64,000 nt of DNA. Origin: Microbulbifer sp. MI-G (GTDB lineage Bacteria; Pseudomonadota; Gammaproteobacteria; Pseudomonadales; Cellvibrionaceae). Every line of letters begins with the position of its first letter. Position 1 is the stretch's first letter. The stretch is from the NCBI RefSeq assembly GCF_030440425.1, contig NZ_CP098023.1, positions 609,501 through 673,500 on the forward strand, in the 5' to 3' direction. A program made the position numbers and the translations under genes. Below, in pieces: positions 50,687-60,330 of this stretch. Under the pieces are notes generated by a model. The model searched no databases and had not been told where the DNA came from. It worked only from the letters and a program-made list of their open reading frames with translations.

Positions 50687-52936
50687 ATGACCGACACCAC
50701 TGTCTACGAGGCCACCGAGCGCCTGCCGCTGAAGGCGTATACCGAAAAAGCGTACCTGGATTACTCCATGTACGTGATCCTGGACCGCGCCCTGCCCAAT
50801 ATTGGTGACGGCCTGAAGCCGGTACAGCGGCGTATTGTGTACGCCATGAGTGAACTGGGGCTGAAGAGTTCCGCCAAGTACAAGAAATCTGCGCGCACGG
50901 TCGGTGATGTGATTGGTAAGTACCACCCCCATGGCGACAGTGCCGTGTACGAGGCCATGGTGCTGATGGCGCAGCCGTTCAGCTATCGCTACCCGTTGGT
51001 GGACGGCCAGGGCAACTGGGGTTCGCCGGACGATCCCAAGTCTTTTGCCGCCATGCGTTACACCGAGTCGCGGATGGGCAATTATTCGCAAGTGCTGTTG
51101 TCGGAGCTGGGTCAGGGCACGGTGGACTGGCAGCCCAATTTCGACGGCACTCTGGAGGAGCCCTGTGTGCTGCCGGCGCAGGTACCCAATATCCTGTTAA
51201 ATGGCACCACCGGTATTGCGGTTGGGATGGCCACGGATATTCCGCCCCACAACCTGTGCGAAGTGGTCAACGCCACCGTGGCCCTGCTGGAAAACCCCAA
51301 AGCCACCGTCGAGGACCTGTGCGCGCATATTCCCGGCCCGGATATGCCCACAGAGGCGGAGATCATCACCCCGCGCGAGGATATGCGCAAACTCTATGAG
51401 ACCGGTCGCGGTTCCATCAGGATGCGCGCCCTGTGGAGCGGGGAGGATGGGGATATCGTGGTCACCGCGCTGCCCCACCAGGTCAGTGGTGCCAAGGTAC
51501 TGGAGCAGATTGCCCAGCAGATGCAGGCCAAGAAGCTGCCGATGATTGCCGACCTGCGCGACGAGTCGGACCATGAAAACCCCACACGTCTGGTGATCGT
51601 ACCCCGCTCCAACCGGGTGGATGTGGAGGCGGTGATGCACCACCTGTTTGCCACCACCGATCTGGAGCGCAATTACCGCGTCAATATGAATATGATCGGC
51701 ATCGACGGGCGCCCCCAGGTGAAAGCCCTCGATAAAATACTGCGCGAATGGCTGACCTTCCGCGCCACCACCACCCGCCGCCGCCTGCAGTTCCGCCTGG
51801 ACAAGGTGGAGAAACGCCTGCACCTGCTTGCGGGGTTGCTGATCGCCTTTCTCAATATCGATGAAGTGATCGAGATTATCCGCACTTGCGATGAGCCCAG
51901 GCAGGAATTGATGGAGCGCTTCGAGCTGACCGAGGTGCAGGCGGATTACATTCTCGATACCAGGCTGCGCCAGTTGGCGCGCCTGGAAGAGATGAAGATT
52001 CGCGGTGAACAGGCGGAGCTGGAAAAAGAGCGGGATACCCTCAGCAAAACCCTGGGCAGTGAGCGCCGCCTGAAGACTTTGATCAAGAAAGAGTTGTTGG
52101 CTGCCGCCAAGGCATTTGGGGATAAGCGCCGCTCGCCGATTGTCACGCGGGAAGAATCCAGGGCCTTTAGCGAAGCGGAGCTGCTCTCCGCCGATCCGAT
52201 CACCGTGGTGCTGTCCAGGAAGGGCTGGATCCGCGCGGCCAAAGGCCATGACATCGATCCCGCCGCCCTCAGCTACAAGGCCGGCGACGGCCTGGGTTTT
52301 GCCGCGCGCGGCAAGAGCAACCAGCCGGCCCTGCTGCTGGATAGCACGGGGCGCAGTTATGCCATCGCCGCCCACTCGCTGCCCTCGGCACGGGGCCAGG
52401 GCGAGCCGCTCAGTGGGCGTATCAACCCGCCTTCCGGGGCCACTTTCGAGGGGTTGTTGATGGGCCCGGACAACCAGCGCATCCTGCTGGCTTCCGATGC
52501 CGGCTATGGCTTTATTGCCCGGTTGTCGGACCTGCAGTCGCGCAACAAGTCGGGCAAGGCCCTGTTGACCCTGCCCAATGGCGCCCGGGTACTGCCCCCC
52601 TGTGTCCTGCATTGCCCGCAGGAGGCCCTGCTGGCGGCGGTGACCTCCGAGGGCCGGATGCTGGTATTTCCGGTGAGCGAGCTGCCGGAGCTGTCCAAGG
52701 GCAAGGGCAACAAGGTCATCAATATCACCGCGGCGCGGGCGGCCAGTCGCGAGGAAGTGGTGGTTGGTGTGGCCGTGCTGGAAGGCAAAAGCCAGCTGCT
52801 GGTACACGCGGGCAAACGTCACACCAGGATCAGGATTTCGGAGATGGATCACTACCGGGGCGAGCGCGGCCGCCGGGGTAACAAGCTGCCGAGAGGCTTC
52901 CAGAAGGTGGACAGGATTGAGGTGCTGGAAAAGTAG
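50687..52936 (+). CDS. parC: DNA topoisomerase IV subunit A
   Basis: The 749-aa product has the full ParC layout: the N-terminal winged-helix/tower part with the quinolone-resistance region [17 protein letters not shown] (wild-type Ser and Glu), the active-site Tyr125 in [10 protein letters not shown], the IALPHQ-like TALPHQVSG segment, and the C-terminal DNA-wrapping domain with shallow beta-pinwheel repeats ending [17 protein letters not shown]. coli ParC has 752 aa. It decatenates daughter chromosomes with ParE, which is not in the window. A 6-bp GC stem (52966-52982) follows the stop and may terminate it. Confidence 0.96.
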   Translation: MTDTTVYEATERLPLKAYTEKAYLDYSMYVILDRALPNIGDGLKPVQRRIVYAMSELGLKSSAKYKKSARTVGDVIGKYHPHGDSAVYEAMVLMAQPFSYRYPLVDGQGNWGSPDDPKSFAAMRYTESRMGNYSQVLLSELGQGTVDWQPNFDGTLEEPCVLPAQVPNILLNGTTGIAVGMATDIPPHNLCEVVNATVALLENPKATVEDLCAHIPGPDMPTEAEIITPREDMRKLYETGRGSIRMRALWSGEDGDIVVTALPHQVSGAKVLEQIAQQMQAKKLPMIADLRDESDHENPTRLVIVPRSNRVDVEAVMHHLFATTDLERNYRVNMNMIGIDGRPQVKALDKILREWLTFRATTTRRRLQFRLDKVEKRLHLLAGLLIAFLNIDEVIEIIRTCDEPRQELMERFELTEVQADYILDTRLRQLARLEEMKIRGEQAELEKERDTLSKTLGSERRLKTLIKKELLAAAKAFGDKRRSPIVTREESRAFSEAELLSADPITVVLSRKGWIRAAKGHDIDPAALSYKAGDGLGFAARGKSNQPALLLDSTGRSYAIAAHSLPSARGQGEPLSGRINPPSGATFEGLLMGPDNQRILLASDAGYGFIARLSDLQSRNKSGKALLTLPNGARVLPPCVLHCPQEALLAAVTSEGRMLVFPVSELPELSKGKGNKVINITAARAASREEVVVGVAVLEGKSQLLVHAGKRHTRIRISEMDHYRGERGRRGNKLPRGFQKVDRIEVLEK

Positions 52937-52965
52937 GCACAGCACACCTGCTGCCAGTGGGGCAG

Positions 52966-52985
52966 GCGGCCGCCAGGGCCGCTTT
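52966..52985 (+). terminator. Possible parC terminator
   Basis: Stem GCGGCC/GGCCGC with a 5-nt loop, 29 bp after the parC stop, followed by only three T residues. Confidence 0.4.
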
Positions 52986-53020
52986 GCGCACTGCCCGCCA
53001 CACCACCATCCCCTGGCACA

Positions 53021-53048
53021 TTGATGAAATATTCATCAGGCCTATAAT
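53021..53048 (+). promoter_or_regulatory. Sigma70-type promoter with overlapping palindromic operator
   Basis: TTGATG (53021-53026) and a consensus TATAAT (53043-53048) are separated by 16 bp. A perfect palindrome TGATGAA-ATA-TTCATCA (53022-53038) covers the -35 and spacer, an ideal place for a repressor. It faces the HlyD-type gene. Confidence 0.65.
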
Positions 53049-53305
53049 GGGGCCCCTAAAGAGGTAGAGCGCGCCAGGAAACGGGTTTGTGGCCGGGCTC
53101 CGTGTCTGGCTGCCCTGGGCCATGTGCCGGTCACCGCACTGTGGTATCCATCCCGTCAGAAAGCCGAGCTCCGATACCGGTGTGAACCGGAACAAAAAAC
53201 GGGCGCAGCAGACCCGCCCGCAGGCGCTGGTGGGGTTTTGCTTTGAGAGCGACAACCCTGTCAGTGGCCATGGCAGGCTGCACAGAAACCTGACACCCGA
53301 AGAGA

Positions 53306-54385
53306 GTGAATGTGACGGACAAGCGGCACTTAAAACTGGGCCCTGTGGCCCTGCGCAAACTGGGCCTGGTGCTGGCGGTGGTAATCCTGGCAGCCGGCTG
53401 GCGCCTGTTTGGCGGCACCCACCTGGTGGAGGCCGAACATGCCTTTGTCAAAGCCGATAAGGTCTCCCTGGCTCCGGAGGTGAGCGGTGTCATCACCCGG
53501 GTGCTGGTGCGCGCCAACCAGCCGGTGCACCAGGGACAATTGCTGATCCAGATAGATCGCACCGCCTTTGAACTGGCCGTGGCGGAAGCGGAGGCGCACC
53601 TGGCCCAGGTGCGCAACGGGCTGCTGGCGCGTCGCGCCGAGTATGCCGAAGCCGATGCAGCCCTGCAGCAGGCGCGCAAGGATGCGGAATTCTACCGGCG
53701 TCAGTTGGCGCGCAATGAAAAGCTCGGCCAGATGGCTTTTTCCGAGGCGGAACTGGACAGCGCGCGTCAGCAGCTGGAGCAGGCCGGGGCGCAGATTGCG
53801 ATCAATGCCGAGAAGCTCTCCAGCCTGCGCGCAAAACTGGGCGGTGATCCGGACATCGCTTTGGAGGAGCAGGCCGATCTGAAAGTGGCCCAGGCGCAAC
53901 TGGACAGGGCCCGCTTCCAGTTATCGCGCACCCGAATAATCGCCCCGGTGGACGGCACTATTGCCAATACCCTGCCCCAGGTGGGGGAAATGGCCACGGC
54001 CGGCACCCGCCTGCTGGACATGATCGATTCCAGCGAACTGTGGGTGGAGGCGGAGCTGGAGGAAACCGCGCTGGGCCGTGTGCGTGTAGGCCAGCAGGCA
54101 GAGGTTACCCTGGCGGCCTATCCGGATTTCCGCTGGCAGGCCCAGGTGGACAGTATGAGCCCCGCAAGCAGCAGCGAATTCACCCCGTTACCCGGGCAAG
54201 ATGCCAGTAGTCGCCGGGAGGGGGTCGTGCAGCGGGTGCCGGTGCGGCTGCGCCTCTACCCCCTCAAGGATGCACCGGCCCTGCGCGCAGGCATGAGCGC
54301 CGAGGTGCGGATTGATACCGGCGAGGACGACAAGGTTATAGCGGCGCGGGCCTCCAGCGGCGCGCGCGGCAGGGTAGTCCTGTAG
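53306..54385 (+). CDS. HlyD/EmrA-type membrane fusion protein
   Basis: A 359-aa protein with one N-terminal membrane anchor (LGLVLAVVILAAGWRLFGG). It has the biotinyl-lipoyl-like half motif HAFVKADKVSLAPEVSGVIT, a long coiled-coil hairpin (about residues 90-215, rich in AEAEAHLAQ/ARQQLEQAG), the second lipoyl half RTRIIAPVDGTIANTLPQVGE, and a beta-barrel region (WVEAELEETALGRVRVGQQA). This is the layout of periplasmic adaptors of EmrA/HlyD-like exporters. Its inner-membrane and outer-membrane partners are absent from the window. The start is GTG at 53306 or 53312. A palindromic operator sits in its promoter. Confidence 0.85.
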   Translation: MNVTDKRHLKLGPVALRKLGLVLAVVILAAGWRLFGGTHLVEAEHAFVKADKVSLAPEVSGVITRVLVRANQPVHQGQLLIQIDRTAFELAVAEAEAHLAQVRNGLLARRAEYAEADAALQQARKDAEFYRRQLARNEKLGQMAFSEAELDSARQQLEQAGAQIAINAEKLSSLRAKLGGDPDIALEEQADLKVAQAQLDRARFQLSRTRIIAPVDGTIANTLPQVGEMATAGTRLLDMIDSSELWVEAELEETALGRVRVGQQAEVTLAAYPDFRWQAQVDSMSPASSSEFTPLPGQDASSRREGVVQRVPVRLRLYPLKDAPALRAGMSAEVRIDTGEDDKVIAARASSGARGRVVL

Positions 54386-54394
54386 TGCCTGCAG

Positions 54395-54423
54395 AGGCGT
54401 TTCCCGCTGCCGGGGGACCGCCT
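54395..54423. terminator. Bidirectional terminator-like hairpin
   Basis: AGGCG-t-TTCCC pairs with GGGGA-c-CGCCT around a short loop, between the convergent HlyD-type and DUF2147 genes. One mismatch and one G-U pair; no strong U tract. Confidence 0.4.
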
Positions 54424-54440
54424 GGGGGTGGGCCTGGAGC

Positions 54441-54860
54441 TTACTGCACCCGCTGCCAGGTCTGGGTGCGGTAGAAGAACCCCAGGTAACCGCGCAGCTT
54501 GAGCGTATTGTCGCCCTCGAGCCAGAACTTGCAGTCGTACACTTTGCCCTTGGTGGGGTCCATAATCTTCCCGCCCGAGTATTGGTCCCCCTTCTTCACC
54601 ATCCCGGTAATCACATCCATGCCCACAAGCGGTTTGCCTTTCAGGTCGCCGGGGCATTTTTCACAAATGGTGTCACTGGGCCTGGAGAGAAGCGTTGCGA
54701 TTTTGCCGTAGTATTTGCCACCTTTTTCGTAGATTTCCACAATGGACTTGGGCTGGCCGGTTTCATCGTCGATGGTGCGCCACTGGCCCACAACGTCTGC
54801 GGCACTGGCCTGCAGGGCGATCAAAAGGCCGAGGGAAACCAACAGCAGGTTTTTAATCAT
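54441..54860 (-). CDS. DUF2147 domain exported protein
   Basis: A 139-aa protein with a Sec signal peptide (LLVSLGLLIALQASA|AD). The mature part is the DUF2147 beta-barrel-like pattern: VVGQWRTIDDETGQPKSIVEI, YYGKI, the Cys pair CEKCPG, LVGMDVITGM, GGKIMDPTKGKVYDCK and LRGYLGFFYRTQTW. The three Cys residues probably form disulfides in the periplasm. Family members are small secreted proteins of unknown function that resemble lipocalin-like barrels. Convergent with the HlyD-type gene. Confidence 0.88.
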   Translation of the reverse strand: MIKNLLLVSLGLLIALQASAADVVGQWRTIDDETGQPKSIVEIYEKGGKYYGKIATLLSRPSDTICEKCPGDLKGKPLVGMDVITGMVKKGDQYSGGKIMDPTKGKVYDCKFWLEGDNTLKLRGYLGFFYRTQTWQRVQ

Positions 54861-55002
54861 CGGTTGTTGTTCCTCTATTTATTTGTGACCAGGATATTAT
54901 AAAAATTCATACACCGCGATGCCGGCGGGCTGCCACCCACAACGGGTATCCGCAAAAAACCGGCCGGCGGCCTTATCCCGACAGCATTCCGGTCACTGCG
55001 CC

Positions 55003-56469
55003 TCAGGAAGAGCAGCTGAGCGGGATGCGCTTGGCGGATTCCGGTGGGGCAATGGCCCAGGCCTCGTGCTGCGGGTGCTCCTCGAAGGGGGACTGCAGCA
55101 GCCGGCGCAAGGTCCGCAAGGGATGATAGTCGCCCTTTTCGGCAGCCTCGATGACCTTCTGTGCCAAATAATTGCGCAGAATGTACTTTGGGTTCGTTTC
55201 TAGCATGGCGGGGCTGCGCCTGCCGGCGTCGCTGTTTTCCCGCGCCAGACGGCTGTCGTAGTGCTCCAGCCACTGTGCCAGTTCGCTGTGCTGCGCGGGG
55301 GGGATCCGCTCGCGCAGTGCCGAGGCCGGCCTCTCGCCGCGGTAGCGGGACAGGGTGCGAAAGAACAGGGCGTAGTCGGTCCCGCTGTGCTGCAGTAACT
55401 GCAGCAGCGCCGCACACAGTTTGTGGTCGCTCTCCTCCTCGGTGGCCAGGCCCAGTTTGGCGCGCATACGCGCGGCGTAGGCGTCGGTGACCATGGGCTG
55501 AAACTGTTCCAGACAGTCGCGCAGGGTGTCCACCTCCACAACACCGGAGAGGGCATGGGCCAGGGCGTTCAGGTTCCACAACACCACCCCGGGCTGCTGT
55601 GCGAAGGCGTAGCGACCGGTGTGGTCCGAGTGATTGCAGATATACGCGGGATCGTAATCGTCCAGGAAAGCGTAGGGGCCGTAGTCGAAGGTATCGCCGA
55701 TAATCGACATGTTGTCGGTGTTGAGTACGCCGTGGGCAAAGCCCTCCGCCTGCCAGCCCGCCACCAGTTCCGCGCTGCGTCTGGTCGTGAAGCGCAGCAG
55801 CGCCTCGGCCTGCCCGCCCGCGCTGAGCCCCTCGGAATCCGCCACAAAGCGCCTGCAGATCTCGCCGATCAGCTGCTGCAGGGCCTGCAGTTGCTTGGTG
55901 TAAAACAGGTACTCGAAGTGGCCGAAGCGCACGTGACTCTCGGCCACACGAATCAACATCGCGCCCTGCTCGATCCGCTCGCGCGTGACCGGCTCGTCGC
56001 TGCCGACGATGCACAGGGCACGGGTGGAGCGGATGCCCAGCCCGCTCAGGGCCTCCCCCGCCAGGTACTCCCGCAGGGTGGAGCGCAGCACCGCGCGGCC
56101 GTCGCCAAAGCGGGAGTAGGGGGTCAGTCCGGCGCCTTTCAGGTGCAGCTCCCAGCGCCGCCCGGCCTGTTCGATCTCACCCAGCAGCAGCGCGCGGCCA
56201 TCCCCCAGGTCCGGGTTGTAGACCCCAAACTGGTGACCGGCGTATTTCATCGCGAAGGGGCGGCTGCCCTTGAACAGCCTGGCCCCCGATCCCAACTGGG
56301 CCCAGGCGGGGTTTGTGGCCTCTTCGGGATCGATGCCCAGCAGCGACAGCACGGCCGGATTGGTGTCGATCAAGCGGGGATGTCTGAACGGCGTGGGCTC
56401 GATCGGGGTGCCAAAGGCATCACCCAGATCGGCGTAATGGTGGCTGAGGGTAACTTCGCTGAGTTTCAT
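55003..56469 (-). CDS. selO: Protein adenylyltransferase SelO (YdiU)
   Basis: The 488-aa protein follows E. coli YdiU/SelO throughout: AGHQFGVYNPDLGDGRALLLGE, LKGAGLTPYSRFGDGRAVLR, FAHGVLNTDNMSIIGDTFDYGP with the metal-binding Asn/Asp. It ends LSCSS, the C-terminal Cys that is selenocysteine in animals. SelO is a pseudokinase-fold enzyme that transfers AMP from ATP to Ser/Thr/Tyr of redox proteins. The name does not imply selenium here, since the residue is Cys. A gene with the opposite orientation lies on its left and ppx on its right. Confidence 0.95.
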   Translation of the reverse strand: MKLSEVTLSHHYADLGDAFGTPIEPTPFRHPRLIDTNPAVLSLLGIDPEEATNPAWAQLGSGARLFKGSRPFAMKYAGHQFGVYNPDLGDGRALLLGEIEQAGRRWELHLKGAGLTPYSRFGDGRAVLRSTLREYLAGEALSGLGIRSTRALCIVGSDEPVTRERIEQGAMLIRVAESHVRFGHFEYLFYTKQLQALQQLIGEICRRFVADSEGLSAGGQAEALLRFTTRRSAELVAGWQAEGFAHGVLNTDNMSIIGDTFDYGPYAFLDDYDPAYICNHSDHTGRYAFAQQPGVVLWNLNALAHALSGVVEVDTLRDCLEQFQPMVTDAYAARMRAKLGLATEEESDHKLCAALLQLLQHSGTDYALFFRTLSRYRGERPASALRERIPPAQHSELAQWLEHYDSRLARENSDAGRRSPAMLETNPKYILRNYLAQKVIEAAEKGDYHPLRTLRRLLQSPFEEHPQHEAWAIAPPESAKRIPLSCSS

Positions 56470-56544
56470 AGTGACTGAGTGTAGGGTGGAAAGTGATACG
56501 GGGCCCGCTGCGCAGGGTACGCGGAGACTCAGGCATGGGGAAAG

Positions 56545-58023
56545 TCATACGGCCAGCAGACGCAGCGGGTGGGGTTGCGACTGCCAGTGCTGCTCCTCCT
56601 GGTAAAGCAGTTCCTCAATGGCCGGGCTGGCGTCCAGCCATTGGCGTTCAACCTGCAGGCGGTAGGCGTCTCCCTGGCGGGCCAGGTTGATGCCTCGCAG
56701 CGAGCGCTCGCTGCGGTCGCGGTGGATGATACAGCCCAGACGCAGGCACAGCAGCAGATCCGGATTGGGGTGGAAACCGTAGTGTTCCCTGGGTTTTTTG
56801 ATACGGCCGCGCTGGTTGCGCACCAGGTAGGCCAGGTGTTCCTGTTCGCTTTTGGAAAAACCCGCCATATCGGCGTGTTTGATCATATAGGCGCCCAGCT
56901 TGCGGAAGTTGCTGTGGGTCAGTGCCAGGCCCAGTTCGTGTAATTGAATGGCCCAGCGCAGCCGCTGCCTGTCCTCCAGTGGGCAGGTCGGGCGCAACTG
57001 CTGCAGCAGCTTGAGGGCGGTATCACTGACACGCCGGACCTGGTTGGTGTGCACCTGCCAGCGCTGCATCATCGCCCTCACGGTCTCGAAGCGACGGTCC
57101 CCGCCGTGCAGCCGCCCGGCCAGGTCGTGCACGATGCCTTCGCGGATCCCATAGGGAGAGACCGCCATGCGCTGTATGTCCAGTTCGCAGAAAATGGCGT
57201 GGAGTATCGCCAGGCCGGCGGCAAAGACCGGGCGTCGCTCCTCTTCCAGGTGGGGCAGGTCCAACTCTGCGATATGTTCTGCCGCGGCGACCGTGCTTGC
57301 CAATTGGTCGATATCCCCGCGTTTGATATCCGCCACCTCGCCGCCGTTGAGTACCCGGGATACCGCTTTGACGGTGCCGGAGCAGCCAATCACTTCGGCT
57401 TCTGCGGCCATGTGTTGCAATTCCTGCAATTTCGCGCGCGCCGCCCGCTGTGCCCGGTGGAAGTGATTGACGGTGCACCTGCCAATAATGCCATCGGCAA
57501 AATAGCGCTTGCTGTAAACCACACAACCCAGATACAGGCTCTGCAGTTGCTCCGGCGTTTCACTGGCGCGCACCAACTCGGTGGAGCCGCCGCCGATATC
57601 GATAATGCAACGCGGCCGGGGCGGCTCGTCCGCAGCGGCCATCACTCCGGTATAAATCAGGCGTGCCTCCTCAATGCCACTGATAATTTCCACCGGTGTA
57701 CCGAGGATGGACTCCGCCTTTTCGAGAAAGGTGTCCGCACTGGCCGCCGCGGCGCGTAACGCCTTGGTGCCCACCACGCGGATATGGTCTGCGGGCAGCT
57801 TTTCCAGTACCGGCCGGAAGCGCTGGAGCGCCGCCAGGGCGCGCTCGGAAATCACCGGGTCCAGGTGGCGCTTTGCATCGAGGCCCTCGGCCAGGCGCAC
57901 CATGGCGTGGTCCGTATGCAGGCGCAGCATGCGCTGACCGCGGAATTCCGCCAGCAGCAGGTGAAAGCTGTTGGAACCCAGGTCGAGGGCGGCGTAGCGT
58001 TCTGTTGGCGTCTGCATCGGCAT
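56545..58023 (-). CDS. ppx: Exopolyphosphatase/pppGpp phosphatase family protein
   Basis: A 492-aa protein with the Ppx/GppA signatures ALDLGSNSFHLLLAE (residues 12-26), VVGTKALR, IDIGGGSTELV and GCSGTVKAV in domains I-II, and an HD-like C-terminal half (IQLHELGLALTHSNFRKLGAYMIK) as in the long Ppx/GppA enzymes. It degrades polyphosphate and may also act on pppGpp. GGGAG lies 5 nt before the ATG. It is divergent from ppk1, forming a synthesis/degradation pair around a 201-bp control region. Confidence 0.9.
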   Translation of the reverse strand: MPMQTPTERYAALDLGSNSFHLLLAEFRGQRMLRLHTDHAMVRLAEGLDAKRHLDPVISERALAALQRFRPVLEKLPADHIRVVGTKALRAAAASADTFLEKAESILGTPVEIISGIEEARLIYTGVMAAADEPPRPRCIIDIGGGSTELVRASETPEQLQSLYLGCVVYSKRYFADGIIGRCTVNHFHRAQRAARAKLQELQHMAAEAEVIGCSGTVKAVSRVLNGGEVADIKRGDIDQLASTVAAAEHIAELDLPHLEEERRPVFAAGLAILHAIFCELDIQRMAVSPYGIREGIVHDLAGRLHGGDRRFETVRAMMQRWQVHTNQVRRVSDTALKLLQQLRPTCPLEDRQRLRWAIQLHELGLALTHSNFRKLGAYMIKHADMAGFSKSEQEHLAYLVRNQRGRIKKPREHYGFHPNPDLLLCLRLGCIIHRDRSERSLRGINLARQGDAYRLQVERQWLDASPAIEELLYQEEQHWQSQPHPLRLLAV

Positions 58024-58098
58024 CCCGGCTCCCTTAGTGAATTGAGACGGTTATCTGCTCTACTATTAGCGGTATCACCCAGTGATCAGGATAGGCGT

Positions 58099-58119
58099 CC
58101 CCGGCCTTTGAGGCCGGGG
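58099..58119. promoter_or_regulatory. GC-rich hairpin in the ppx/ppk1 divergent region
   Basis: A perfect 8-bp stem CCCCGGCC / GGCCGGGG with loop TTTGA, about 105 bp before the ppk1 start. TGCGCTTTT follows, so it could be a weak attenuator or a mRNA leader structure. Confidence 0.35.
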
Positions 58120-58224
58120 TGCGCTTTTGCGGCATTCCCCGCATCTGGGGGCCGCAGCCGGTTGCCACTTCCCCGGGGCAGATGGCAACTCACAGGAAGC
58201 CGAAGGTATTTTCGCAGATTGCCC

Positions 58225-60330
58225 ATGCCTAATGATATACCCCTCTACCCGAAAGAATTGAGCTGGCTCTCCTTCAACGAGCGGGTACTGCAGGAAGTGG
58301 AGGATGAAAGCGTGCCCATTATCGAACGGGTGCGCTTTTTGGGGATTTTTTCCAACAACCTGGATGAATTTTTTCGCGTGCGCGTTGCGGATGTGCGCCG
58401 ACTTGCGGCTTTTGCCAGAGGGGAGGCGCAGAAAAAACACTTTGCCAAGCTCCTGGGCCAGATAAACGAGCGGATATTGCGCCTGCAGAGGCGCTATGCC
58501 CGCGCCTACGCCAAGGTCATGGCGGGCTTGGGCCAACAGGATATTTATCTGGTTAAAGAGAGTAAGTTAACGCAGCCGCAGCGATCATTTGTGGAGGACT
58601 ATTTTCACCGGGAGGTACTGCCGGAACTGGAGCCGTTTTTTATTGATGACCGCGAAACCATGCCCCTGCTCAATGAGGCGCGTATCTATTTTGCGATCCA
58701 GCTGCAATTGAAAGACGGTTCGCTGCGCTGTGCGGCTATGGAGATTCCCACCAATACGCTGTCTCGCTTCGTCTTGATTCCCCCGCGCGAAGGCAAGCGC
58801 GAACAGGTCTATATCGTACTGGACAATATTATTCGCGCTTGTTTGGTGGAGGTGTTTCGCGATGTCCTGCCCATTCGCACGGCGCGTGCGTATATGTTCA
58901 AAATCAGTCGGGATGCGGAGCTGGAACTGGGCGAGCAGATCACCCAGAACCTTGTGGACCGCATGGAAAAATCCCTCAAGCGGCGCAGGCGGGCCGATCC
59001 CGTGCGCCTGGCCTACGATGCGGACATGCCGCCAACGCTGCTGAACCTGGTGAAGAAAAAACTGAAGATGGGGCGCTATGATACCTATACACCGGGGGGG
59101 CGTTATCACAATTCCAAGGATCTGATGAAATTTCCCGCAGGTGCTGCCCGCTACAACTACAAGCCTCTGGTACCATTGCCGACCCTGCCCTGCGGCGAGA
59201 GCGCCTTCTCCCATATACGCCGTGCCGACCGTCTCTATTACTACCCCTATCACGATTTCCGCGTCATCACCAATTTACTCGCCTCCGCCGCCATTGATCC
59301 ACTGGTACATGAAATTCGCATTAATCTCTACCGGGTGGCAAAAAACTCCCAGGTGGTTGCCGCCCTGGTCAATGCGGTGCGCAATAACAAGAAGGTCATT
59401 GCGGTTGTGGAATTGCGCGCACGTTTTGATGAGTTGGCGAATATCCACTGGTCAGAGGAGTTGCGCGACGCCGGCGTCGAGGTGATCTACGGGGTGCCGG
59501 GCTTAAAGGTGCACTGCAAGCTGATCTCCATTATTCGGCGGGAAGAGGGGAAAACGCGATACTACAGCCATTTGGGCACAGGCAATTTCAACGAGAATAC
59601 CGCGCGCATCTACTGTGATTTCAGTCTGCTCACCAGCAACCAGGCACTGGGGCGGGATGTGCACAACGTGTTTGAGTTGATCCGCTCCACCCGGCGCCGG
59701 CCGGTATTTCAGCATATTGCGGTTTCCCCGCTCACGAATCGCGCGGCCCTGATGCAGGCGATCGACAGAGAGATAGAGGCGGCCGCTCAGGGGCGCCGCG
59801 CCGAACTGTTTTTCAAATGCAACAACCTGGTGGACAGCCAGATGGTCGAGCGCCTCTACCGCGCCGGCGCCGCCGGGGTCAGGGTTCGCATTATCGTGCG
59901 CAGCATGTGCACGCTGGTCTGCGAGACCCCGGGGCTCTCGGAGAATATCCAGGTGATCAGCCTGGTGGACAAATTCCTGGAGCACGCGCGGGTGTATATT
60001 TTCCACAACGGGGGAGAGGAGTTGATATGGATGTCATCGGCAGACCTGATGACGCGCAATCTGGATCACCGGGTCGAGGTGACCTTTCCCATTACCCAGA
60101 GCGCGCATCGCAGCCTGGTGCGCAAAATCCTCGAGCTGCAATGGAGTGACAACCAGAAAGCGCGGATTCTGGATGCGCGGCAGAGCAACCGGCGCCTGGC
60201 CAATAACACAGGCCGGGGATGTCGCGCACAGGATGCGATTTATCGCTATCTGAAACAGCACAGCACCGCCAGAGCCTCTCAGTCCCGGCTAAAGCCCACC
60301 AGTTGTCCGCGGCTGAAAGAGAAGCGGTAG
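58225..60330 (+). CDS. ppk1: Polyphosphate kinase 1
   Basis: The ATG at 58225 gives 701 aa (MPNDIPLYPKELSWLSFNER), the usual PPK1 start and size; the frame stays open for another 440 bp upstream over the divergent ppx gene, which is not coding for ppk1. Domain order is N (FNERVLQEVED), head, then the two phospholipase-D-like catalytic halves with KVHCKLISI and SHLGTGNFNENTARIYCDF. The autophosphorylated His is in the K-V-H-C-K motif. The enzyme builds polyphosphate from ATP reversibly. The last 52 bp overlap a convergent lipoprotein gene. Confidence 0.94.
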   Translation: MPNDIPLYPKELSWLSFNERVLQEVEDESVPIIERVRFLGIFSNNLDEFFRVRVADVRRLAAFARGEAQKKHFAKLLGQINERILRLQRRYARAYAKVMAGLGQQDIYLVKESKLTQPQRSFVEDYFHREVLPELEPFFIDDRETMPLLNEARIYFAIQLQLKDGSLRCAAMEIPTNTLSRFVLIPPREGKREQVYIVLDNIIRACLVEVFRDVLPIRTARAYMFKISRDAELELGEQITQNLVDRMEKSLKRRRRADPVRLAYDADMPPTLLNLVKKKLKMGRYDTYTPGGRYHNSKDLMKFPAGAARYNYKPLVPLPTLPCGESAFSHIRRADRLYYYPYHDFRVITNLLASAAIDPLVHEIRINLYRVAKNSQVVAALVNAVRNNKKVIAVVELRARFDELANIHWSEELRDAGVEVIYGVPGLKVHCKLISIIRREEGKTRYYSHLGTGNFNENTARIYCDFSLLTSNQALGRDVHNVFELIRSTRRRPVFQHIAVSPLTNRAALMQAIDREIEAAAQGRRAELFFKCNNLVDSQMVERLYRAGAAGVRVRIIVRSMCTLVCETPGLSENIQVISLVDKFLEHARVYIFHNGGEELIWMSSADLMTRNLDHRVEVTFPITQSAHRSLVRKILELQWSDNQKARILDARQSNRRLANNTGRGCRAQDAIYRYLKQHSTARASQSRLKPTSCPRLKEKR

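Larger units (their letters stand above)
52937..53305. other. Intergenic leader region before the HlyD-type gene
   Basis: About 370 bp that hold a possible parC terminator (52966-52982), a good sigma70 promoter overlapping a perfect palindrome (53021-53048), and then a leader of about 250 nt before the GTG. The leader is GC-rich with many stem-forming stretches, for example ACCGGTGTGAACCGG (53176-53190). Its 53130-53180 part faintly recalls the 3' half of a cobalamin riboswitch but lacks the core motifs. Confidence 0.5.

Noticed and set aside
51197..52945. 582-codon reverse-strand ORF under parC
   Set aside because: Shadow of the parC coding frame caused by high GC content; parC is unmistakable.
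55423..56478. 351-codon forward ORF under selO
   Set aside because: Antisense shadow of selO, which matches its family end to end.
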